Of a DNA stretch of 64,000 bases, positions 31,832-40,516 are shown piece by piece. The notes under the pieces are model-generated. The model saw only the letters and a list, made by a program, of their open reading frames with translations, made no database searches and had not been told where the DNA came from. Where the stretch lies: the NCBI GenBank assembly GCA_047605265.1, contig JASGFY010000004.1, positions 34,235 to 98,234 on the forward strand, read 5' to 3'. The translations under genes and the position numbers were made by a program. Numbering within the stretch: position 1 is the stretch's first letter; each line of letters begins with the position of its first letter. This DNA comes from Solimonas sp047605265. GTDB taxonomy: Bacteria; Pseudomonadota; Gammaproteobacteria; Nevskiales; Nevskiaceae.

Positions 31832-33049
31832 TCAGAGCAGACGGTCGAGCACGCCTTCGTAGATGCGGCTCAGGCGATCGAGATCGGCGACGCGCACGTG
31901 CTCGTTGGTCTTGTGAATGCTGTCGTTGACCGGGCCGATCTCGACGGTCTGCGCGCCCCACGGCGCGAGGAAGCGCGCGTCGGACGTGCCGCCGCCGGTG
32001 AACAGCACCGGCTCGTCGATGCCGGCGACGTCGGCGATCGCCGCCTTCGCGGCCGCTACCAGCTCGGCCTCGCGCGTCAGGAACGGCTCGCCGGACAGCC
32101 ACCAGTCGGCCTCGTAGCGCAGGCCGTGGCGATCGAGGATGTCGCTGACGCGCGCCTTCAGGTCTTCGGCGTTCGATTCGGTGCAGAAGCGGAAGTTGAA
32201 GATCAGATCGACGTGTCCGGGGATGACGTTGTTGGCGCCGGTGCCACCGTGGATGTTCGAGATCTGGAAGGAGGTCGGCGGAAAGTGCGCGTTACCGCGA
32301 TCCCAGATTTCGGCCGTCAGTGCGGCGAGCGCCGGCGCAAGGCGGTGGATCGGATTGTCGGCCTTGTCGGGGTAGGCGACGTGGCCCTGCCGGCCGAGCA
32401 CGCGCAGATTGCAGCCGAGCGAGCCGCGGCGGCCGATCGTGATGCGGTCGCCGAGCCGCTCGGAAGCGGTCGCTTCGCCGACGATCGCGTAGTCCGGCCG
32501 GATGCCGCGCGCCTTCAGCACCTCGGCCGCATGGCGTGTGCCGTGCCGGGCGGCGCCTTCCTCGTCGCTGGTGATGAGGAAGGCGAGCGTTCCCTTGATC
32601 GCCGCAGCAGCCGTAGGTTGCTGACCATCGTCCCTCGCCCCGCGCAGCGGGGAGCCGGTGGTGGGGTGAGGGGCGCGGCGGCGCGCCAGCAGGCGCTCGA
32701 CGGCGACGACCATCGCTGCGAGACCGGACTTCATGTCGGCGGCGCCGCGGCCGTACAGCACGCCGTCGCGGATCTGCGGTGCAAACGGATCGCTCAGCCA
32801 GTCGGTACGCGGCCCCGGCGGCACGACGTCGGTATGGCCTGCGAGGATCAGCAGCGGCGCGCCGCTGCCGCAGGTCGCCCACAGGTTCGTCACGCCGCCG
32901 GCGTCGATGGCTTCGAGCGTGAAGCCGAGCCTGGCGAGGCGCTCGCCGATCAGCGCGCAGCAGCCGGCGTCGTCCGGCGTCAGCGACGGGCGTGCGATCA
33001 GTGCGCAGGTCAGATCGAGTACTGCGTGTTCCCCGACGTCATCGGCCAT
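31832..33049 (-). CDS. dapE: Succinyl-diaminopimelate desuccinylase with in-frame repeat insertion
   Basis: DapE removes succinate from N-succinyl-LL-diaminopimelate, a step to lysine and peptidoglycan precursors. The M20 di-zinc residues are present: LAGHTDVVPPG, YGRGAADMKSG, SDEEG, the Glu in GEATASE, and the C-terminal His in SIHKTNEHV. The product is 405 residues against 375 in E. coli. The difference is mostly one insertion of about 24 residues after MVVAVERLL, reading RRAPHPTTGSPLRGARDDGQ, which is encoded by a palindromic repeat element. The frame stays open through it and all catalytic residues remain, so the enzyme may still work. Confidence 0.93.
   Translation of the reverse strand: MADDVGEHAVLDLTCALIARPSLTPDDAGCCALIGERLARLGFTLEAIDAGGVTNLWATCGSGAPLLILAGHTDVVPPGPRTDWLSDPFAPQIRDGVLYGRGAADMKSGLAAMVVAVERLLARRRAPHPTTGSPLRGARDDGQQPTAAAAIKGTLAFLITSDEEGAARHGTRHAAEVLKARGIRPDYAIVGEATASERLGDRITIGRRGSLGCNLRVLGRQGHVAYPDKADNPIHRLAPALAALTAEIWDRGNAHFPPTSFQISNIHGGTGANNVIPGHVDLIFNFRFCTESNAEDLKARVSDILDRHGLRYEADWWLSGEPFLTREAELVAAAKAAIADVAGIDEPVLFTGGGTSDARFLAPWGAQTVEIGPVNDSIHKTNEHVRVADLDRLSRIYEGVLDRLL
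32630..32674. repeat. Palindromic repeat element inserted in frame within dapE
   Basis: The 45-bp stretch starts GTCCCTCGCCCC and ends GGGGTGAGGGGC, an imperfect inverted repeat, with an inner CCCCGC-GCA-GCGGGG type hairpin. The same end sequences bound a larger element at 37276-37339. Its length is a multiple of three and it adds about 15 codons (more with flanking bases) to dapE in a region between conserved secondary-structure elements. Confidence 0.7.
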
Positions 33050-33147
33050 GTGCTTCGTCTGCCAGCTGGGCGGCCGCGTGGCCGCAAGGATGAGCGGGAT
33101 AGTTTAGCGATGCGCCGCCGCGGACGCGCTCATGGATAATGCGGCGC

Positions 33148-33648
33148 ATGGAAGAAACCCAAGTCGCCGCCATCGCGCACACGATCCAGGTCTCGGTCGC
33201 GCCCGTGTTTCTGCTGACCGGCGTGAGCACCATGCTCGGTGTGCTGACGAACCGCCTGTCGCGCATCGTCGACCGCGCGCGCCGGCTCGAGGCCGAGCTC
33301 GTCACCGCCGCGCCGGGCCGCGCGCCTGGCATCCGCACCGCGCTGCGCCAGCAGGCGCGCCGCGCGCGGCTGACGAACCTGGCGATCGTGTTCTGCATCG
33401 GCTGCGCGCTGATGATCAGCAGCGTGATCGTCGTGCTGTTCGTCGGCACGTTCTCGAAGTGGAACCTGTCGCGGCTGATCGCCAGCCTCTACGTGCTGGC
33501 GGTGCTGTCGCTGATCGGTGGCCTGTTCTCGTTCCTGCGCGAGGTGCAGCTGGCGACGCGCTACCTGCGCATCGGCGAACTCGATCCCGAGCAGGCGGTG
33601 CCGGGGGCGCAGGCCGTCAAGACACATCGCGGCCAGCCGACGGACTGA
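33148..33648 (+). CDS. DUF2721 membrane protein
   Basis: The 166-residue protein has three hydrophobic segments (QVSVAPVFLLTGVSTMLGVL; LAIVFCIGCALMISSVIVVL; LYVLAVLSLIGGLFSFL) separated by a charged loop with NRLSRIVDRARRLE, the DUF2721 hallmark. Function unknown. The ATG at 33148 gives a short N terminus typical for the family. It is divergent from dapE (98 bases) and convergent with dapD (41 bases), so it appears to be an independent unit between two lysine genes. Confidence 0.85.
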   Translation: MEETQVAAIAHTIQVSVAPVFLLTGVSTMLGVLTNRLSRIVDRARRLEAELVTAAPGRAPGIRTALRQQARRARLTNLAIVFCIGCALMISSVIVVLFVGTFSKWNLSRLIASLYVLAVLSLIGGLFSFLREVQLATRYLRIGELDPEQAVPGAQAVKTHRGQPTD

Positions 33649-33689
33649 CCGCGCTGCTTCGGAGACGCTGCGGCCCGGCCGCCCGCGGC

Positions 33690-34505
<816 letters not shown>

Positions 34506-34552
34506 CCGTTGGTTTTCTCTGTGGGTGGATCTGTTTTTTGTTCTGCCGGCGA

Positions 34553-37246
34553 CTACGCGGTCTCGGGACGGTCCAGGGTGCGCACGAGCACTTCGCGCAG
34601 ATCGTCGAGCACGTCGTCGTCGACGATCGGCCGGTGCATGCGGTCGGTGACGTAGAAGACGTCCTCGGCGCGCTCGCCGATGGTGCCGATCTTGGCGGCG
34701 TTGAGCAGGATGCCGCGCTTCTGGAACACGCGGCCGATGATCGACAGCAGGCCCGGCTGGTCGGCCGTGACCAGTTCGAGAATCGTGCGGCCGCGCGCGT
34801 CGTCCTGGCTGAAGTGCACGTTGGTCGGCGTGTTGAAGTGCCTGAGGCGCTGCGGCATGCGGCGGTTGACGTCGATCGTCGACACTTCCGGGTCGGATAG
34901 CACCTTGCGCAGCGCCGCGCGGATCTCATCGAAGCGCATCGGCTGCGTGATCGGCGTGTTGTCGCCTTCGGCGACCGCGTACGAGTCGAGCACGAAGCCG
35001 TCGTCGGTCGTGTGCAGGCGCGCGTCGAGGATGTTGAGGCCGAGGCGCGCGAGCACGCCGGTCGACAGGCCGAACAGGTGATCGCGGTCGCGCGTGTAGA
35101 TGAAGACGTTGGTGCCGCGCCCGTCGATCGACGCGACCAGGACCAGCGGCAGGTCGGTTTCGCCGGCGGCCAAGATGGGCGGCAGTTGCCAGGCCAGTTC
35201 GTCCGGCGAATGACGCAGGAAGTAGTCGCGGTCGAAGCGTTTCCAGACCGCGTCGGCCCGTTCTCGCGTGATGCCTTGCGGCTCGAACAGCGCCAGCGCC
35301 TTGCTGCGGATCTCGGCGGCGCGCTCGTCTTCCTGCAGCGGATTGTCGACGCCGCGTTCGAGCGCGCGTACCGTCAGGTTGTACAGCTCCTTGAGCAGCG
35401 AGTCGCGCCAGGCGTTCCACAGCGCCGGATTGGTGCCGCGGATGTCGGCGCAGGTCAGCAGGTAGAGATAATCGAGATGCTGTCGGTCGCCGACGGTGCG
35501 CGCGAACTCGGCGATCACCGCCGGATTGCTGAGGTCCTGCTTCTGCGCGGTCAGCGACATCAGCAGGTGGTTCTGCACCAGCCAGCGCACCAGCGCCGCG
35601 TCCGGATGCGAGAGGCCGTGGTCGAGGCAGAACTGCTCGGCTTCGCTGGCGCCGATGTCGGAATGGTCGCCGCCGCGCCCCTTGGCCATGTCGTGCCAGA
35701 ACGCGGCGAGATACAGCAGCTCCGGCTTGGCGAGGCGGTCCATCACCTGGCTGCAGAACGGCAGCTCTTGGCGGAAGCGCTGCATCGCCAGGCGGCGCGC
35801 GTTGCGCACCACGCGCAGGATGTGCTCGTCGACCGTCAGCGTGTGGAACAGGTCGTACTGCATCAGGCCGACGATGCGACCGAAGGCGGGCAGGTAGCGG
35901 CCGAGCACGCCGTAGCGGTTCATGCGGCGCAGGTTGCGCGTCAGGCCGCGGCCTTCGCGGAACATCTCGATGAACAGCGAGCGTGCCTGCACCGACTGGC
36001 GCACCTGGTCGTTGAGCAGCCGGCCGTCGCGCAGGATCAGGCGCAGCGTCTGCGCGCGGATGCCCTCGATCTTCGGGTGCTGCTGCAGTAGCAGGAAGAC
36101 TTCGATCAGCGCCCAGGGGTAGCGCTGGAAGACGTCGTCGGCGCGCACCTCGAGCCAGCCGTTGCGGATCTGGAAGCGCGGGTTGAGGGCGATCGGCTCG
36201 CCGCCGGCGCCATTGCTCGGGGCCGGGTGGATGATTGCTTCCTCGAACAGCTGGAGCAGCATGTCGTTGAGGCAGGACAGCGACTTGATGGTGCGGTAGT
36301 ACAGCTGCATGAACTGCTCGACCGCGCGGTTCTTGTCGTCGTCCTCGTAGCCGAACAGCTCGGCGACCTTGATCTGGTGATCGAACAGCAGGCGGTCCTC
36401 GTGGCGGCCGGTCAGCATGTGCAGCGCGAAGCGCACGCGCCACAGGAAATCCTGGCCGGCGAACAGCTCGTCGCACTCCTGCTTGGTGAGGAAACCGCGC
36501 TCGCGCAACTCGCCCAGCGTCTGCGCGCCGAAGTAGCGCTTGGCGACCCAGCCGATGGTATGGATGTCGCGCAGGCCGCCGGGTGATTCCTTGACGTTCG
36601 GTTCGAGCTTGTAGCCGGTGTCGTCGTACTTGCGGTGGCGCGCCTGCTGCTCGGCCTTCTTGGCCTCGAAGAAATCCTTGACCGACCAGATCCGGTCCGG
36701 CGTCAGCGCCGCCTGCATCGCGCGGAACAGGGTTTCGTCGCCGATCAGCAGCCGCGCCTCGATGAGGTTGGTGATGATCGTGACGTCCTTGCCCGCTTCG
36801 GCGACGCACTCGGCGACGGTGCGTACGCTCTGCCCGACCTCGAGGCCGATGTCCCAGCCGAAGGCGGTCATCTGCTCAAGCGCGCCGCGATGCTGTTCGA
36901 GCGCGTCGCCTTCGTGCAGCAGCAGGATGTCGATGTCCGAATGCGGCGCCAGCTCGCCGCGGCCGTAGCCGCCGACGGCGATCAGCGTCAGGCCGCTGGC
37001 GCCGTGCGGCAGGAACTTCTGCCACGACGCGCGCAGCACCTCGTCGACGAGGTGGGCGCGGGCGTGAACCAGCGAGTCGGCCGGCAGGCCTTCGTGGAAC
37101 AGGCTGTAGAGGCGCTCGCGGCCCCAGTTCAGCGTGTCACGGAACGCGGCGATCGAATAGCCGCCGTCGGCGAGCCGCGAACGGATGCGGTGCGCGCTGA
37201 AGATGCTGGCGGCTTCTTCTTCCGCGAGGTCGATCTCGGCGCCCAT
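34553..37246 (-). CDS. glnD: Bifunctional [protein-PII] uridylyltransferase/uridylyl-removing enzyme
   Basis: GlnD adds and removes UMP on PII proteins in response to glutamine. The ~897-residue protein shows the nucleotidyltransferase motif GGYGRGELAPHSDIDI (residues 92-107), then the GlnD linker, an HD phosphohydrolase domain around residues 460-570 (HDMAKGRGGDHS), and two ACT domains in the last 200 residues (DRDHLFGLSTGVLARLGLNI and TADQPGLLSIIGRVFQKRGI). AGGAAAG six bases before the ATG at 37246 fixes the start; a longer frame upstream is not needed. A palindromic repeat element lies just upstream. Confidence 0.97.
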   Translation of the reverse strand: MGAEIDLAEEEAASIFSAHRIRSRLADGGYSIAAFRDTLNWGRERLYSLFHEGLPADSLVHARAHLVDEVLRASWQKFLPHGASGLTLIAVGGYGRGELAPHSDIDILLLHEGDALEQHRGALEQMTAFGWDIGLEVGQSVRTVAECVAEAGKDVTIITNLIEARLLIGDETLFRAMQAALTPDRIWSVKDFFEAKKAEQQARHRKYDDTGYKLEPNVKESPGGLRDIHTIGWVAKRYFGAQTLGELRERGFLTKQECDELFAGQDFLWRVRFALHMLTGRHEDRLLFDHQIKVAELFGYEDDDKNRAVEQFMQLYYRTIKSLSCLNDMLLQLFEEAIIHPAPSNGAGGEPIALNPRFQIRNGWLEVRADDVFQRYPWALIEVFLLLQQHPKIEGIRAQTLRLILRDGRLLNDQVRQSVQARSLFIEMFREGRGLTRNLRRMNRYGVLGRYLPAFGRIVGLMQYDLFHTLTVDEHILRVVRNARRLAMQRFRQELPFCSQVMDRLAKPELLYLAAFWHDMAKGRGGDHSDIGASEAEQFCLDHGLSHPDAALVRWLVQNHLLMSLTAQKQDLSNPAVIAEFARTVGDRQHLDYLYLLTCADIRGTNPALWNAWRDSLLKELYNLTVRALERGVDNPLQEDERAAEIRSKALALFEPQGITRERADAVWKRFDRDYFLRHSPDELAWQLPPILAAGETDLPLVLVASIDGRGTNVFIYTRDRDHLFGLSTGVLARLGLNILDARLHTTDDGFVLDSYAVAEGDNTPITQPMRFDEIRAALRKVLSDPEVSTIDVNRRMPQRLRHFNTPTNVHFSQDDARGRTILELVTADQPGLLSIIGRVFQKRGILLNAAKIGTIGERAEDVFYVTDRMHRPIVDDDVLDDLREVLVRTLDRPETA

Positions 37247-37275
37247 TAACTTTCCTGCCGCGCAGCGGCGCATGC

Positions 37276-37339
37276 GTCCCTCGCCCCCGCAGGGGGAGAG
37301 AGGGTGACCGTCCGCGGAGCGGACGGCGGGGTGAGGGAC
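37276..37339. repeat. Palindromic repeat element between map and glnD
   Basis: A 64-bp foldback element. The ends are GTCCCTC-G-CCCC and GGGG-T-GAGGGAC (complementary except the central G/T). Inside are two further hairpins, CCCCC-GCA-GGGGG and CCGTCCGC-GGA-GCGGACGG (perfect 8-bp stem). The ends match the element inside dapE. In RNA it would form a branched structure between map and glnD and might affect mRNA stability or termination. Confidence 0.75.
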
Positions 37340-37394
37340 ACTGCCGTGCTCGCGTGCGGAACGCGGGCCGGGGTGAAGGAGAGCATGTCCACGA

Positions 37395-38177
37395 TCACAT
37401 TTTCCCGTCGCGCAAGGTCAACACCTCATACCCGTCGCGCGTGACCAGAATCGTGTGCTCCCACTGCGCCGACAGCGAATGGTCCTTGGTGACGACCGTC
37501 CAGCCGTCCGGCAACAGCTTCGTCTCCGGGCGGCCGGCGTTGATCATCGGTTCGATCGTGAAGGTCATGCCCTCGACCAGTTCAAGACCCGTGCCAGGGC
37601 GTCCATAGTGCAGCACCTGCGGATCCTCGTGGAAGCCGCGGCCGATGCCGTGGCCGCAGTACTCGCGGACCACCGAGAAACCGCGCGACTCGGCGTATTT
37701 CTGGATCACGGCGCCGATGTCGCCGAGGCGGGCGCCCGGCCGGACGACCTTGATGCCCTCGATCATCGCCTCGTGCGCGGTCTCGCAGAGGCGGCGGGCG
37801 AGAATGCTCGGTTCGCCGACGTAGTACATGCGGTTGGTGTCGCCGTGCCAGCCGTCCTTGATGACGGTGACGTCGACGTTGAGCGCGTCGCCCTTTTTCA
37901 GCACCTTGGTGCCGGGAATGCCGTGGCAGATCACGTGGTTGACCGAGGTGCAGATCGACTTCGGGAACGGCGGACGGCCGTTGCCGCCGCCGTAGTGCAG
38001 CGGCGCCGGGATGCAGTCCAGCGTGTCGACGATGTACTCGTGGCAGATCCGGTTCAGCTCTTCGGTCGTCACGCCCGGCTTGACGTGCGGTTCCAGCATC
38101 ATCAGCACCGATGCGGCGGCGGCGCCGGCCTCGCGCATCTTCTGCTGTTCTTCGGGAGTCTTGATCGAAACGGCCAT
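37395..38177 (-). CDS. map: Methionine aminopeptidase, type I
   Basis: Map removes N-terminal Met from new proteins. The 260-residue product carries the type I pattern: CTSVNHVICHGIP, the metal Asp pair in LNVDVTVIKDGWHGDTNRMY, the His in YCGHGIGRGFHEDPQ, and the Glu ligands in GMTFTIEPMI and WEHTILVT. A GTG codon precedes the ATG directly (38178-38180), but the ATG at 38177 is preferred. It is divergent from rpsB, the usual arrangement in gammaproteobacteria. The 148 bases to glnD contain the palindromic element. Confidence 0.97.
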   Translation of the reverse strand: MAVSIKTPEEQQKMREAGAAAASVLMMLEPHVKPGVTTEELNRICHEYIVDTLDCIPAPLHYGGGNGRPPFPKSICTSVNHVICHGIPGTKVLKKGDALNVDVTVIKDGWHGDTNRMYYVGEPSILARRLCETAHEAMIEGIKVVRPGARLGDIGAVIQKYAESRGFSVVREYCGHGIGRGFHEDPQVLHYGRPGTGLELVEGMTFTIEPMINAGRPETKLLPDGWTVVTKDHSLSAQWEHTILVTRDGYEVLTLRDGKM

Positions 38178-38216
38178 CACGCCTCGTGCCCGAGCTGCGG
38201 CGCGGCCGCAAACTCA

Positions 38217-38245
38217 TTGTTTTCAAAGGGGCGCTATGGTATAAA
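38217..38245 (+). promoter_or_regulatory. Sigma-70-type promoter of rpsB
   Basis: TTGTTT at 38217-38222 and TATAAA at 38240-38245 are separated by 17 bases, close to the sigma-70 consensus. The GC-rich GCGCGCC that follows is a discriminator typical of stringently controlled ribosomal-protein promoters. Transcription should start near 38252, leaving a leader of about 130 nt. Confidence 0.65.
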
Positions 38246-38251
38246 GCGCGC

Positions 38252-38382
38252 CCTCCAAAGGCAATCCGTACGCGGATCGCTTTTGGAAATCCACTCGCGC
38301 CCCAGCGAACGCTGGCTCCAAGGTGCCCGCCCGTCGGCGGTGCCCCCGGCGCGATTTGCCTGCAACCTACGGAGTCTCAACA
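38252..38382 (+). promoter_or_regulatory. Structured leader of the rpsB-tsf mRNA
   Basis: The ~130-base leader contains a hairpin at 38253-38287: CTCCAAA pairs with TTTGGA and an inner ATCCG/CGGAT stem closes a TACG loop. Ribosomal protein S2 represses its own rpsB-tsf message through a 5' leader in gammaproteobacteria, so this region is the expected site. I see structure but cannot match the published consensus base by base. Confidence 0.45.
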
Positions 38383-39207
38383 ATGGCGGACATCACCATG
38401 CGCCAGCTGCTCGAGGCGGGGGCCCATTTCGGCCACCGCACGCGCTACTGGAACCCGAAAATGGACCAGTACATTTTCGGCAGCCGCAACCGCATCCACA
38501 TCATCAACCTCGAACAGACGCTGCCGCTGCTGAAGGACGCCTGCTCCTTCGCCGGCAAGCTCGCCGCCAACGGCGGCCGCATCCTCTTCGTCGGCACCAA
38601 GCGCGCCGCGCGCGAGACGATCGAGGAAGAAGCCCGCCGCGCCGGCATGCCGTACGTCAACCAGCGCTGGCTGGGCGGCACGCTGACCAACTTCAAGACC
38701 GTCAAGGCGTCGATCAAGCGCCTGGTCGAGATGGAGAAGCAGGTCGAGGACGGTTCGATCAACCGCCTCAACAAGAAGGAACAGCTGCTGTTCACGCGCG
38801 AGATCGAGAAGCTGCGCAAGTCGCTCGGCGGTATCAAGGAGATGCCGGCGCTGCCGGACGCGCTGTTCATCATCGACACAGGCTACGAGAAGAACGCGGT
38901 GCTCGAGGCCAAGAAGCTCGGCATCCCGGTCATCGCCGTCGTCGACTCGAACAACGACCCGAGCCTGATCGACAGCGTGATTCCCGGCAACGACGACGCC
39001 ACGCGCGCGATCAAGGTCTACGCGCAGTCGATCGCCGATGCCGTCATCGAGGCGCGCGGCGCCAACCCGGTGCCGTTCCGCGCCGTCGAAGAGCCGGCCG
39101 AAGCGAGTGAAGATCGCGGCGCGCCGCGCAAGCCGCGCGGCAATCCGCGCGACCGCAAGCCGGGCGGCGACCGCCAGGGCCGCGGCGCCGGCCGTCGCGG
39201 CGAGTAA
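38383..39207 (+). CDS. rpsB: 30S ribosomal protein S2
   Basis: S2 is a late-assembling protein of the small subunit. The 274-residue product matches S2 throughout: MRQLLEAGAHFGHRTRYWNP, then IFGSRNRIHIINLEQT, QRWLGGTLTNFKT, and IPVIAVVDSNNDP. It is about 33 residues longer than E. coli S2 because of a C-terminal tail (after VPFRAVEEPAEASEDRG) rich in Arg, Gly, Asp and Pro. tsf follows after 149 bases. Confidence 0.98.
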   Translation: MADITMRQLLEAGAHFGHRTRYWNPKMDQYIFGSRNRIHIINLEQTLPLLKDACSFAGKLAANGGRILFVGTKRAARETIEEEARRAGMPYVNQRWLGGTLTNFKTVKASIKRLVEMEKQVEDGSINRLNKKEQLLFTREIEKLRKSLGGIKEMPALPDALFIIDTGYEKNAVLEAKKLGIPVIAVVDSNNDPSLIDSVIPGNDDATRAIKVYAQSIADAVIEARGANPVPFRAVEEPAEASEDRGAPRKPRGNPRDRKPGGDRQGRGAGRRGE

Positions 39208-39253
39208 GCGGACCCGCTGCCGGGCGCGGCTGGATTTCTCCGCGCCCGTCACG

Positions 39254-39284
39254 CCCCGACCGCCGCAGCCCGCGGCGGCCGGGG
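39254..39284 (+). terminator. Strong hairpin between rpsB and tsf (possible attenuator)
   Basis: A 13-bp GC stem with one mismatch (CCCCGACCGCCGC paired with GCGGCGGCCGGGG) closes a 5-base loop. It is followed by CTTGCCCTTG rather than a T run, so full termination is unlikely. Partial termination or transcript processing between rpsB and tsf would fit its position 47 bases after the rpsB stop. Confidence 0.5.
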
Positions 39285-39356
39285 CTTGCCCTTGCCGAGG
39301 GGCCGGATACTTCGCCCGGCCCCGTTCCCCGAAGATTCCAGAACTCAGGACATCCC

Positions 39357-40403
39357 ATGAGCACTCCCATCACTGCTGCCCTCGTCAAAGAGCTCCGTGA
39401 GCGCACCGGCGCCGGCATGGGCGATTGCAAGAAAGCGCTCGAAGCGACCGGCGGCGATCTCGACAAGGCTGCCGAGAAGCTCCGCATGGACGGCGCCGCC
39501 AAGGCCGACAAGAAGGCGAGTCGCACCGCCGCCGAAGGCGTGCTGGCGGTCGCCGGCAACGACGAGGCGCTGGCCATCGTCGAGCTGAACAGCGAAACCG
39601 ACTTCGTCGCCAAGGGCGACGACTTCCGCACGCTCGCCAGGCTGGCGGCCGAAGCGGCGCACGCGCACAAGCCGGCGCACGCCGAAGCGCTGAGCCAGCT
39701 GAAGGCCGGCGAGGCCACGCTCGACGAGCGCCGTCGCGCGCTGATCGCCAAGCTCGGCGAGAACATGACGATCCGCCGCTTCGCGATCGTCGAATCGGCC
39801 GGCGGCCCGCTGGTCAGCTACCTGCATCCGGGCGACAAGATCGGCGTGATCGTCGCGCTGGCGTCGGGGGAGGTCGAACTCGCCAAGGACATCGCCATGC
39901 ACATCGCCGCGATGAGTCCGCGCTTCCTCAACGCCGGTGAAATTTCCGCGGACGTGCTGGCGACCGAGCGCCGCATCATCGAAGCGACCGTCGCCCAGGA
40001 ACAGGTCGATGCCAAGGCCGAGTCCGACAAGCTGGCCGACGCGCTCAGGGAAATGGATGCAGAAAAGCAGAACGGCGTGTACGCCGGTCTGTCCGACGAT
40101 GAGAAGAAGAGCTGGGACAACGATTACGCGTTGATCAAGAAGAAGTTCGGCGGCGGCTTCAAGCCCAAGCCGGCCGAAATCCTCGCCAAGATGATCGACG
40201 GCCGCACCGCCAAGTTCGTCAACGAGATCACCCTGCTTGGCCAGCCGTTCGTCAAGAACCCGGACCAGACGGTCGAGAAGCTGCTGGCCGAAAAGAAGGC
40301 CAAGGTCGCGCGTTTCGTGCGCTTCGCGGTCGGCGAAGGCATCGAAAAGCAGCAGGTCGACTTCGCCGCCGAGGTCATGGCGCAGGCCGGCATCAAGAGC
40401 TGA
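39357..40403 (+). CDS. tsf: Elongation factor Ts with extra internal segment
   Basis: EF-Ts recycles EF-Tu by displacing GDP. The N-terminal UBA-like part and core are standard (VKELRERTGAGMGDCKKALE, then LNSETDFVAKGDDF and VALASGEVELAKDIAMHIAA), and the end has FAVGEGIEKQQVDFAAEVMA. The protein is 348 residues, compared with about 283-292 in E. coli and Xanthomonas. The excess is a charged insertion at about residues 211-272, before AEILAKMIDGR, containing KAESDKLADALREMDAEKQN and YAGLSDDEKKSWDNDYALIK. This maps to the region around the C-terminal coiled-coil/dimerisation module. A CAGGA site precedes the ATG. Confidence 0.96.
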   Translation: MSTPITAALVKELRERTGAGMGDCKKALEATGGDLDKAAEKLRMDGAAKADKKASRTAAEGVLAVAGNDEALAIVELNSETDFVAKGDDFRTLARLAAEAAHAHKPAHAEALSQLKAGEATLDERRRALIAKLGENMTIRRFAIVESAGGPLVSYLHPGDKIGVIVALASGEVELAKDIAMHIAAMSPRFLNAGEISADVLATERRIIEATVAQEQVDAKAESDKLADALREMDAEKQNGVYAGLSDDEKKSWDNDYALIKKKFGGGFKPKPAEILAKMIDGRTAKFVNEITLLGQPFVKNPDQTVEKLLAEKKAKVARFVRFAVGEGIEKQQVDFAAEVMAQAGIKS

Positions 40404-40440
40404 TCCGCGTTAAGATCGACGCACTTCGCGTCCGACAGGA

Positions 40441-40468
40441 AGAAGCCCCGGAAACGGGGCTTCTTTTT
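40441..40468 (+). terminator. Intrinsic terminator after tsf
   Basis: A perfect 10-bp stem (AGAAGCCCCG paired with CGGGGCTTCT) closes a GAAA tetraloop and ends in a run of five Ts. It lies 38 bases after the tsf stop and separates rpsB-tsf from pyrH. Read-through may still supply downstream genes. Confidence 0.9.
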
Positions 40469-40516
40469 AAGTACCATGCGGGCCGTGTGATGCCGCCCGT
40501 GTCCGAATCCAAGCCT

